Assembly: GCA_019914945.1 (NCBI GenBank)
Contig: CM034101.1
Span: 1,313,188-1,377,187, forward strand
Direction of reading: 5' to 3'
DNA: 64,000 bases
DNA from: Typha latifolia
Lineage: Eukaryota; Streptophyta; Magnoliopsida; Poales; Typhaceae
Shown in pieces: positions 33,511 to 43,600 of this stretch (within the stretch, counting starts at the first letter, position 1; every line of letters begins with the position of its first letter). A program made the position numbers and the translations under genes. The notes under the pieces were generated by a model, which ran no database searches, had not been told where the DNA came from, and saw only the letters and a list, made by a program, of their open reading frames with translations.

Positions 33511-34319
33511 AGAAATATGAAAGTTTGTCAGATAACTAATATGATTATCTATAATTTATGCAGTAGGAAAGCCAACTACAAATTTATAATAATTAGGTGT
33601 TATGGCTGCTGTTTTTTTGCTAGCTAAATGTTGGACAGATTGTTAAGATATGCATCTCCTCGTAGGGAAATTAATGTGTTTTATTTTATTTATTTGATGA
33701 AAGCCCATTGATAATTTTATTACATAAGAACAGTTGGAGGTATTTTGAAAAGAGATAAGAAAAATAAAGCATGAAAAACCAAATGGCCTAAGCCACCAAA
33801 AAGCCATTGTTGGTTTCGTCCCTGCCAACCCTAGCTTGAGCTCGGGGAGGATGCTGGTGGCATAAGGCGGAGGGAAGAGGGTTGGATAACAAAAGAGGGA
33901 GGAATGAGAAAGTGTTGGGAGGTTAGCGGAGGGGGGAGTTGAGAGAAGAGTGGAGAAGGATAAGGTGTTGGGAGAGAGAGAGTGGGGAGGGGCACGCACA
34001 TCTTGAGGAAGAGTTGGTGGCGGGATGAAAATGAATAGAAGCAAAGAGTAAGAGAGGGGATGGTGTGGCGTGGTAGAGGATGGCAATTGAAGACGAGGGA
34101 GAGGATAGATGAGTGTGGCGATGAGTATGAAGGAGACATTAATAATAGCGAATGAAAAAGAAAAAGAAAACATACGGAGGTTTTGAAGATAAAAGGGAGA
34201 AGAGTCGCTCAAGCTATATAGAAAAAAAAAAAAAAGTGAAGAAAGCTCGCCAATTGCAGCGAGAAAAAAACCCTCTTTTTAAGAGAGCAGGAAAAAGCAA
34301 GCACCAAATTCAAAAGCAA
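33511..34319. other. Low-complexity region between two coding-like segments
   Basis: Contains an A-run (34221-34234) and a purine-rich plus-strand stretch. The minus-strand open frame here (33643-34212) is Pro/Ser/Leu-rich low complexity. It could be an old inserted repeat; I cannot name it. Confidence 0.35.
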
Positions 34320-34630
34320 AGTTAGAGCCGACCCTCCTGAGAAAGGGCAAATTCTTGAAAGTCTTCATTGAGGACTTTGGTTGTTACCTCAAAGTCAGCA
34401 ATATCATGAGTATTTTTCCTGCTGCTTCTCATGATTGATAGGATTTCATCAATTCCCTTGGACTGAGTTTTAGCTCTAACAACAGAGGTGGAATGCCAGA
34501 GCGACGGAACGGAACGCGGACCTTGGCTGAGCCTGAGGCCTGAGCATAATGTTCATTGGCCACAACAACTGCATCAAAGATACCTTCTGCCAGCTTTTCC
34601 CCAGGTTTCCTCTTTGGATCTAACAACCCA
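34320..34630 (-). other. Coding-like segment, unidentified (probable gene relic)
   Basis: Two overlapping minus-strand frames look coding. One begins at about 34626 (LDPKRKPGEKLAEGIFDAVV). The other continues past a stop in the first (TQSKGIDEILSIMRSSRKN, then IADFEVTTKVLNEDFQEFAL) and ends in TAA near 34325. A frameshift or missed splice between them is likely. The family is unknown to me. Confidence 0.4.
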
Positions 34631-36185
34631 CTTTAATGTTATTGTTGTCATCTTCTACTTTTCCTACCGTAACTACATACTCTAACTCTTGTGGAAGTTT
34701 ATCCAAAATATTCCATTCTTAATAAACTTCTGGATAGATGCTTGTCTTGGCACCATAGCATTTATTTATTTTGGGGCATGAATAAATTTCTCTGGGCCCT
34801 ATACTAGTATCTCCCATTTATGCTCATTTGTCTTTCTCTTTTCTGTCGTTCTTTTAAAGTCTTACACATCGCAGAGGTTATAAGTACAAATCAATCTATT
34901 AATTAAAATATAAAAGATTCAGAAAATTTTACTTTTTGTAAGAAAAATTAGTGATAAAATGTTTTATGATCTTAACATTAAGAAAATTTATTGTCAAGCC
35001 TCAGCCATAACATCAATCTTGAATTGATTAGATCCAATTCAATCCTAAGAGTTGCTTGATAAGAAAATTCAAAGCTTATTTCAAATCAAACCTAATTCAA
35101 GTTTAAATAATTGCAACTCAGGTGGTCTCTACTTAATAAAATCTTGCGAGATCACTTTCAAGTTAAACTCGATGTGGTCCGAGCTTAATTGAGTCTTATC
35201 GAACCGAATCCGCTATTGGGGAGGGTTAGACCCTTTTACATAGCCTATATAATGCTTACAGATGATCTATAACAAATAAATAAGAGAGAGAGACAGGCAG
35301 GGGCTGGGCAGAGGTATTTATTTACACAGGCCTACATGGATATTTTGCACTTAAATCCTTAAATTTAGCATAAAGTTACATAGAACATCACAAATGGTTC
35401 TTTCTAACATTTTTAGTCTGGCTCGGCGCTAGGATCTAACCCACCAACCAAAAATTGGACCCTTTTTGTTTATCCACACTTCCATATAGAATCACTATAA
35501 ATGGTGGCATAGTGCACTCTCACAAAGGTCGTAAAGACTTCATAGCAACGAGAGGTGTTTCCGTAATCATCAAAAACATTGCATTGTGTCTCCTTTTATA
35601 ACAATAAAGCAATATACTGTATGTCTTTTTATGACAAGAAAAAGCCAAATTGCTGACCAAAATCAGACAAGCACATCTATACGATATCTTGAGTAGAGCG
35701 ATAAAACACGGGGGTTAAGGCTACCCACGTCCTGATGACGTGTCATTTTACTATTCGTGGCTGCATACTTTCAATGCCAACTCAGCCAAGAATAAAATAA
35801 AATACAATATTAAGCGTCATTAAAAGAGGAGTTGGAGGAGGTTGAGCACCAGATCCGAATCCGCGGTGCCAACCCCACCGACTTAGCGCGATTTCCGGAG
35901 CCCCCCTATTTTTATTAAATACCCCTTTTTAATATTTTTAAAAATCAGGATAAAAAAGGAACCCCCATTTGGATAAATAAAGCACTTCACAATTGCTTCC
36001 ACAATATAAATCAAATCCTAACAAACTCCCACACAACCCTATAAATCCACGTCTCCATTCTCCAGATCAAACACCAAGCCGGAAAAATAAAATAAAATAA
36101 AATAAAGCAAAAAATAAATTTAGAAGGGAAGTGAGACAGACACAGCACTCGTGGAATCAGATCAGATCTTCCTAACGCGCGCTTC
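34631..36185. other. Intergenic, no gene seen
   Basis: AT-rich; 35030-35220 has AAGCTT/GAGCTT-like degenerate repeats of a kind common in plant intergenic DNA. No transposon ends recognised. The right end is the 3' UTR of the phytocyanin gene. Confidence 0.4.
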
Positions 36186-36765
36186 TTACAGTAAACGGAG
36201 CAAAGCGGCGGCGACGACGGCGGAGAAGGCCAGGGCGATGCCGTTACCGACGGATCTGACGGCGGGCGTCGCACCGGACGTGGACTTACCCGACGACGGA
36301 GGAGACGGCGGCGGTAACGCCTGAGCTCGAACCGTTAGCTTCATCCCTCCGTAGCAGTAGCCGTAGCTGCAGATGAAGTAGTATCGCTTCGTCTCGTTGA
36401 GCTCGAAGGCGTAGCTCCTCCCCTTGCTGTAATTTGAGATGGGGTTCGACGCATCGCACTTGTTGTAGCCCACCTCGTCTACTTGCACGACGTCCGCCAT
36501 CCCGGGCTGGTAGTAGAACACTGCGAAACCAGGAAAACTAGCCAAATAAACACCAGATCACATCAGATCTGAGGGAGCAGGAGCAAAGGAGCGTGAGATT
36601 ACCGAGCCAGTCTCCTTTGTGGAAGGGGTGGTGCTTCTCCTCCCAGATCGTGTAGTTGACGTTGGGGTTCCAGCCCTTGGAGTCGCCGACGGTGAATCTA
36701 TCGGCAGAGACCGATGCGATCGCACAGGCGACGAGGAGGAGGAGGCGGAGGAGAGGGGTCGCCAT
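36186..36765 (-). CDS. Phytocyanin-domain protein (early nodulin-like / lamin-like)
   Basis: Two exons, 36765-36603 and 36520-36186, encode 165 residues. A signal peptide (MATPLLRLLLLVACAIASVS) is followed by a plastocyanin-like domain: FTVGDSKGWNPNVNYTIWEE, VFYYQPGMADVVQV, NKCDAS, YYFICSYGYCYGGMKLTV. The His and Met positions that bind copper in true phytocyanins are not present (Tyr in place of His in the ICSYGYC segment), so copper binding is unlikely; the conserved Cys pair (NKC and FIC) should form the domain disulfide. A Pro/Ser-rich linker and a hydrophobic tail (GIALAFSAVVAAALLRLL) indicate a GPI anchor. It would sit on the outer face of the plasma membrane. An in-frame upstream ATG at 36861 exists, but 36765 gives a typical signal peptide. 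Confidence 0.9.
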
Positions 36766-36879
36766 TGTTTGGGGAAGCGTAGGGGAAGCAATGGAGGTTT
36801 TTGGGGATAAGGAAGAAGGTGTCTGGGAGCGGAGAGGGAGGGGGAGGGAGAAGAGGCACATGGGAGTGACAGAGGGGGG

Positions 36880-36889
36880 TTTTATAGGG
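36880..36889 (-). promoter_or_regulatory. TATA box of phytocyanin gene
   Basis: Minus-strand CTATAAAAC lies about 115-125 bases before ATG 36765, consistent with a TSS near 36850. Confidence 0.6.
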
Positions 36890-36899
36890 AGGAGAGTAC

Positions 36900-37645
36900 G
36901 GCCACATGGGAAGATGCCTCTCAGGCTTTATTTACAGGAGTGCCACTGTTCTACTTCTACCTTAGCTCTTGATCTCTCCTCTGCTCCTCCAGCGCATTTC
37001 TCACTTTGGAGACTGGGAGGATAAAAAATAAAGTAAAATAAAATAAACTTTTGACCATTCTGATTGATGGCTGGTTACTTTTTATATGTATTTGTTTAAA
37101 TACATAATATTTAGTTTTATAATTATAAACTTTAAATTATATGGTAGGACCCAGTTACCGAACTACTAAGAAGACATACAGTATTTGTAGCAGCTTTTGT
37201 CAGCTCGTTTATAAAAGAAAAAAGAAGAAGAAAAGGAACATTGTAAGTTAAAGGAGGTTGATAAGCATGATTAATTAGTGGAGCTGCTAACCAAGTCAGT
37301 AGTAGTAGTACTGCCTTCGCTTCAAATAAAGGCGGGAGATTTGTTTAAGCCGTTAATCCCCAGAGGTTAATCATTAATGAACGCGATTCACTCTCCACGT
37401 CCTCTGGGGGACAAGAACTGCGTACGCCCTACTCACCTTCACGTGGCTGCTTCCCACCGTCCGCATAAGACAAGACCCAATGCATGCACGTGCGCTGCAC
37501 GTGGGTCCATGCTCGCACAAATTGGGCTCAGCCCAATCCTTTTTGGGCCTATACCAATTGGTTTTAAAGACATGCACCTATTGAGCATTGGGCCGTCAAC
37601 CTTTATATTGAAGCGCTTCATAAATGAAGTGGATAGATATTATAC
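36900..37645. other. Intergenic; TGGGC-rich patch at 37520-37600
   Basis: No gene. Near 37521-37600 there are several TGGGC/GCCCA motifs on both strands (TTGGGCTCAGCCCAA, TTGGGCC), a pattern of site II promoter elements, but they are not adjacent to a recognisable start of a gene. Confidence 0.4.
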
Positions 37646-37650
37646 ACGGA

Positions 37651-37651
<1 letters not shown>

Positions 37652-37687
<36 letters not shown>
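37652..37687. repeat. (TA)n microsatellite
   Basis: About 18 TA units directly next to the duplicated chorismate mutase tail. Confidence 0.95.
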
Positions 37688-37690
<3 letters not shown>

Positions 37691-37845
37691 GTCCAGCCTT
37701 CTGAGCAAGTATTGCACTTGAACTTCCTTAGTCAGTGGCATGATCCACTCGCCATATAGTTCAGCAACTAAACTAGGCCTTATCTTGTACAATGGTGGAG
37801 TTCCATCTTTACCGCCATAGAGTTCAGCAACTAAATATATATATA
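37687..37845 (-). pseudogene. Duplicated 3' end of chorismate mutase last exon
   Basis: This block repeats the end of the functional last exon at an offset of 159 bases: the copy begins at 37687 and the functional one at 37846. On the minus strand the copy still encodes GTPPLYKIRPSLVAELYGEW and the RRLD-stop end, and differs from the gene by only a few bases. The part at 37815-37835 repeats a third time the internal piece AGAGTTCAGCAACTAAA and then runs into TA repeats. The copy lies after the stop codon of the gene, so it is a non-coding 3' UTR-side duplicate. Confidence 0.9.
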
Positions 37846-37846
37846 T

Positions 37847-40387
37847 TTAGTCCAGCCTTCTGAGCAAGTATTGCACTTGAACTTCCTTAGTCAGTGGCAT
37901 GATCCACTCGCCATAGAGTTCAGCAACTAAACTAGGCCTTATCTTGTACAATGGTGGAGTTCCATCTTTACCACCACCAACAGTCACTTCCTGCCCAAAG
38001 ATTTTGGCCTTTGCTTCTACTCTCTGCTTGATTGCAGTTTCCACAGATTCGTACGTAAGCAAGCACATCAACCGATCACGATCCTGGAATTTAGAAAAAA
38101 TTGGAAGATAAATTAATAAGCCGCATGGTAATTGAGACTGCAGTTATCAGATTTTGTGATTCATACTTGTGCTCTTATTGCCCGTTTATATGTATCGGGA
38201 GACTCTCGAAACTTAGCCTCTGCCACAAATTTGCCGTAGTGGATTCTTTTTGAGAGTGCCTGCATGATTAAACAAATTAGCGACTAGGTGTAGCCACTAT
38301 TACATAATGGTTCAGTCTGTGTTCACAGTCTCTTCTCCCCACCTTGATTCTATAATATTTTTACTAGGTTCAGCTATGCACCTATATTACTCTAAAAAAA
38401 AGATAAATAAATAAAACCAAAAATAAAGATATGCACCTGTAAACAGATTGTGTCGCAGACAGCACTCGATCCACAATTACCGTCGTTTCCTCTTTTCACC
38501 AATCTTGGAAGGTTACTGAAGTACATTTTCCATATCTTCCAGTTTATATTGATAGAATCAGCAACAGGATGCAGAACCTTTAAGAACATAGGGAAAAAAC
38601 AAGCACTTTCAGAGCATGATATAAGTCTTAAAAATCAACAAGAGAGACAATAGTAAACACAAAAATGATGTACTACTCCCATAGAAAAGGTTGGTGTGAA
38701 TCTGGTAATACTAAGTTGAGACTGTTTTGTAATCATACTTGGTCGTTTATCTTTTTCAGTTCAAGTATTGAAAGCTTCAGCAAGGTGGAGTAAGAAGGAA
38801 GATGAAATCGTTCATAACTTGTTGCAGAGGCAGCACAATAGCAGCTCTCAACATTCTTTTATTCTACTCCGAGTATCAACATCCTAACAGAGCTGACTCA
38901 AGTACTAGAAGACTAGGATAGCAGCTACCACTCATTAAACTTATGTAGAATTACTAGCTTACATTGTTCATCTCAATATATAGCCAATCAGCCAGCATGG
39001 ATCGGTGAACAATAAACGAATCATATACTTATACTACATCAAATCAATGAGTCAATAAGATGACAAAGCAGCCTTTGCAGTTCCAAAATTATTTCATGTC
39101 CACATATTTACCCTTGGATATTGCATAGGTGGCAGCATGGCTTCAGGCAAATCTTCGGGAAAGAACGGATGCTCATCTGGGCTGTTGTACCTCCCAACCT
39201 AAAAACAAAGAAAACAAAAAGGTTAACAAGCAATGAGATACAGTTCAGTACTAAGATCTCTTTCTTAAAAGTTCTTTACTGACCTGCGCATGTAGTTTTT
39301 CAGTTTCTCTAACCATGAATTCTATAAGAGAGCCTTGAAATCCATCCAGGTAGTTGCTGTCGTAAGTATCAGCATTATAACAATATTGTGCCCTTTCTAA
39401 AAGGCTAAATATAATGATATCTTCTTGCTGAATTAAGGATTGCCTGATACGGTCCAGAGTCAAGCTTTCACTTTTATCTATTCTCTTTGTCTCCACTCTG
39501 TGATAAGATAACATCATCAAAAGTATACCAATCAGAACAAATGAGGAACAAAAAGTAGGTATGTTTGTGAATCATCACTTGCATGTCCACTTTTACACAC
39601 ATCGATTTCTAAAGAAGCTAAAATTACTAAAATTATCCATTTTCAAAGTTGCTATTGTTGTTCATAAGCAGGGAATCAATAAACAGCATGAAATGGACTT
39701 GCAACTACACAAACTTATTACGAGAGAGATATCCATCGCAGGCAACGTTATCCAACTTCGCTATCAGAAATAAATATACTCCTCAAACAGAGTCGAACGG
39801 CCCAAGATCAGATTTAATGAAAGAGATTGGAGACAAGTATACCCAAAGATCAACATATGGAAAAAGAAATCCATAAAGAGATAAAAGGAAAAAAAAAAAC
39901 CCTTCTTTTTCATACTGAGTATACCGCACAAATTTCACAAGCACTATGAAACAGCAATTCGCAACATCATGGTCTTAATCATGAGACATACACACCCTAA
40001 AATAGACAATTTCTTCAAAGTAATTTAGACCCAAAATTTGCTCTATCATAATCATATCCACGTCTAACAAACAATAACTTCCACAAGCATCAGCAAGAAA
40101 ACATAAACCTCAACAAGACCCACCTAAGCAAACAAAAAAAGAATCAAAATTTAACCAAAAAAAAACCCATCTGGGCCCATAACTATTGGATCTTTCTCGT
40201 ACCTGTACGGGGATGATAGGGTGCTTTGGATTGAATGGAGCTTATTCTTTGGCGAACCAGAGATAAGGGTTCCCAAGATGGGTCTTTGCACACTTCTATG
40301 GGACAAGGGGGGCAGTTTAATCCCTTTCTCCCCGAAGAGTCGAAGAGGAGGACAGCAAAGAGATTGCTTTAAGACCATGAACTCCAT
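37847..40387 (-). CDS. CM1: Chorismate mutase, plastid CM1-type
   Basis: Six exons on the minus strand (40387-40203, 39497-39284, 39198-39112, 38577-38437, 38259-38167, 38083-37847), 318 residues. The enzyme converts chorismate to prephenate, the first step to phenylalanine and tyrosine. Exon 1 (about 61 residues, basic and Ser-rich) looks like a plastid transit peptide. The mature part starts RVETKRIDKSESLTLDRIRQ and has the AroQ-type helices: SLIQQEDIIIFSLLERAQYC, PDEHPFFPEDLPEAM, LSKRIHYGKFVAEAKF, and the conserved end IMPLTKEVQVQYLLRRLD. Arg and Lys of RIHYGKFVAEAK are active-site residues in this fold. Sequence around the N-terminus is closer to plastid CM1, which is feedback-regulated (Trp activates, Phe/Tyr inhibit), than to cytosolic CM2. 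Start is ATG 40387 or the in-frame ATG at 40378. Confidence 0.95.
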
Positions 40388-40491
40388 TAGAGGTGCTCCG
40401 GAGAAGTAAAACGGAAGAGGAGAAGAGGGAAAGAGGAAAGCTAAAAAGACGAAAACGGACTTGCGAAGTAGTGGGGTTGGGGAGGGCGAAA

Positions 40492-40499
40492 TATTTATA
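40492..40499 (-). promoter_or_regulatory. TATA box of chorismate mutase gene
   Basis: Minus-strand TATAAATA lies about 105-110 bases upstream of ATG 40387, appropriate for a short leader. Confidence 0.6.
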
Positions 40500-40534
40500 C
40501 AATTTGAAAGTGAACACGAGAAAATGACCACCAA

Positions 40535-43500
40535 TAGGAGTGGTGGGGCCTTTGTTAGGTGGTGCTACGAGATGTGTGTGGGGGGGGAGGGGGTGGGTAG
40601 GTGTGGAATAAGCCAGCGGTTGATGCTATTTGTGCTTTAAATAATGTATTAAATCTTTTTTAAGTTAATCAAATTTAGTTACTTGGTGGCATTTATAATT
40701 ATAATTTACAGTTAAATTCACATAATTTAGCACTCCTATTTTGTGGAAAGTGGCTTCTCTACAAGGCTAGAATAATTTTCTTGACATCATGTCTTCAAAA
40801 TAATTATCTCACTCTAAATAATTTGGAAATTTGAAATTTAAACTTTGAATTTGGGACATCCACATACCAACTAAAGGAGATAAGGGAACTAATAGATACC
40901 TTCTAGAATGTGAATACTACTCTCAAAGTGCCACTTTATATGCGTCAAAAGAAGTGGACAAAAAGAATTTTTCTTGTATTCCATATAATTATAATATTTT
41001 TATATTCAAACCCTTCTAGAATTTGAATGTTACTGAAGTCCAAATATGTCTAGGTTCTCTAATTTCCACTTTATTCTGAAAACTATTTAAATAAAATTTA
41101 CTAACATAGCAATAATAATTGATGATGCATAACTTGATTTGATTACACTAAATATAGTGAGTTAGGATTATTTCCACTAAGAGGAAGAATAAGATTATCT
41201 TCTGAGAAGGTAAGAATATTTTAATAACTAAATTTTTTTTCTTTTTTTTTTCGTAATATATATATATAAAAATATATCGCAACTTATAAATTAAACATGA
41301 GACTATAGCTTACGTCACACAAAAATAGTTTGCATACGTCATCTCTTGGGTTTGTTCCATCCATGCCCATCTTTCGTGTTTGACATGGCCTCATGTCCAC
41401 ATACATGCATGATGCATGGGATACTCGTCTAAGATGGTGACTCGGATATATAATTTCTCTAGAAAAATGACTCGGATATGAGTTAGTTCAACTTGATAAC
41501 AAATAAATTTTTGCACCATATAATAGTAATCCATGCAAATGCACATGAACACGTATCTTGGATCGATATTTTTTTAAAAAAAAATTATTTTGATAATAAA
41601 ATGACTTCGTAGAATCTAAGTTCTAGAACATGTCAACTACATCTTTTTTTAATAATGCCCTTTTAATATGGATTAATTAGATATGTTTCATGTATACGTT
41701 TTTTTAAAATATAACTCATTTTTTTTACTTTAATTAAAAATCAATATGCCAGGTAATTGGCAAACATCCTTAATCGAGATTAATCACGGGTTTAAGATCT
41801 GCAGGGTGAGACACGCCCTTAGTTATCTCGTGCTTAAGTTTATTAAACTTAATTTTATTTTATTTTCTATTTCTTAAAAGTTATTATGGTTCCTTTCTTT
41901 TATAATATTTTTTGATGAAAAATACTACGCAATTAATGGGGGAGGTTGTTGGAATAAATGGAATGTCCACCAGGAGAATAGGGGGGGCCATTATCTTCTT
42001 CCATCATATCGAGATCCGTAATATCTGCAGATGTCTAGGGTATTCTAGTAATTTCGTATGCTCCCAGTTCCATCGAAGATTCGTGGGTCCCGAGTTCGCC
42101 TCGGGATGATGGAGAGAGAAAGACAGGACGGGGAATTCCAGAGCCGTGGACTCCGTACGAGAAGCAAACAAAACCCCTGGAACTCGGGATTATTACATCC
42201 ATGCCACAGTACTTTTCCACCCCCTCTTCTTTTTTTTTTTTCAAAGTCTTTGTAGCTGTGTGTGTGGAATTATTGATCCTCGGATACTTGCAAATAAGTT
42301 GTCCAAAGTTGGAGGAGTTCTATTGGATCTCAGAGTAGTACCTCCTCTTCTTCTCCTTCTTTCTTCATCCCTCTCAATAATTAGTTCTTCTACCCTGGAT
42401 AATAAAGTATTTCTCTTTCTGATGGATGGTTTAATTTTTGTTGGCAATAATTGAATGGAACATTCCTCTTACTTGTAACTTTGCAGCGTGTTATTAGCTG
42501 CAAAATAATTAAATTTAAAAAAAAACTTCTTTTCTACTGCATGTTTCAGACTAGTTGGGGTTTAGGCAAATCCATGATCTAGAGAGGGATTAAAAGAAAA
42601 TTCAATCATAAATAGTAGAACTTCACATTCTCCTCAGTTCTAGAGATGTAATTTTCCAATAGTTGAGGAGCTGTGATTGTCATGGAGGCATGATATTATC
42701 TACTCTACCTCCAAATCTCAACCATAAGTCCCTATAACCCTACACTGCTTTTAAAGCCTCATGCCTTTTTTATGACCTTGAGTTAGATTTAATTACTAGG
42801 GACCACCATCATGTTCTTATGCGCAACTAATCTTTCCACGGTTATACTTCTCGACAAATATTCATTATTTCAAATCCTTACGAGAATAAATTACGTCAAA
42901 GTGCATCAAGATCAGCCCGGACTGTTGAATTACATAATAAAAAAAAAGGGAAAAAGATTAGCAGCTCTGCAAACCTGAAGTAAATGTGGAGGAGAAGCAT
43001 TTGGATCATGCCATTGCTAAAAATGGTAATAATGTGTAAACTGTGATGGCATTTCCACACCCACCCAAGATTGATTTCTTTTAACCTTCCAAAGAACCCC
43101 AACCCCTCCCCACCCTCTCAGAGTGGGACCCGGGGACTGCCCACCATCGTTGGCCAGCTGAAGTCCATTGGAGCAAACCAAGATAAGTAATGCCTCCTTT
43201 CCCTAATATATATATATATATATTTATTTATTTTCCTATGAGAAGTTTTTTATTTAGTACCATGGTACAAAATATTATAATGCCATCATAGAAAACAATA
43301 AGATGATAAAAGAGACAGCTGGGTTTGTAGATTCTGGGAGGGTGGAGTCTGTTACTGTCCTTGCAGCAGTTTGTGGGTGTGTGTTGGTCCTTTTTCTTTT
43401 CTTATCTTTTAATCTTTTTGGCTTTATTTTTATTTTTATCCCACCAAAAGGCAATAAGGGAAGGGAGATGGAGAGAATCTGTCAATTGTAAAGCATCAAA

Positions 43501-43600
43501 ACTCCAAAGAAAAAGAAATAAAAATCCAATTTTTATGGCTGCTCCCAAGCACCAACAAAAGGATATATATTGGAAAAGGAGGAGGAAATCATAAGGGGGG
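40535..43600. other. Intergenic, AT-rich; no gene recognised
   Basis: Upstream DNA of chorismate mutase on the left and of the DUF863 gene on the right. Many A/T runs, a short (TA)n tract at 43206-43222, and several small open frames without content. No transposon ends seen. Confidence 0.4.

Noticed and set aside
33643..34212. Long minus-strand open frame, 189 codons
   Set aside because: Low-complexity Pro/Ser/Leu composition and a purine-rich opposite strand; no domain resemblance. Treated as noncoding.
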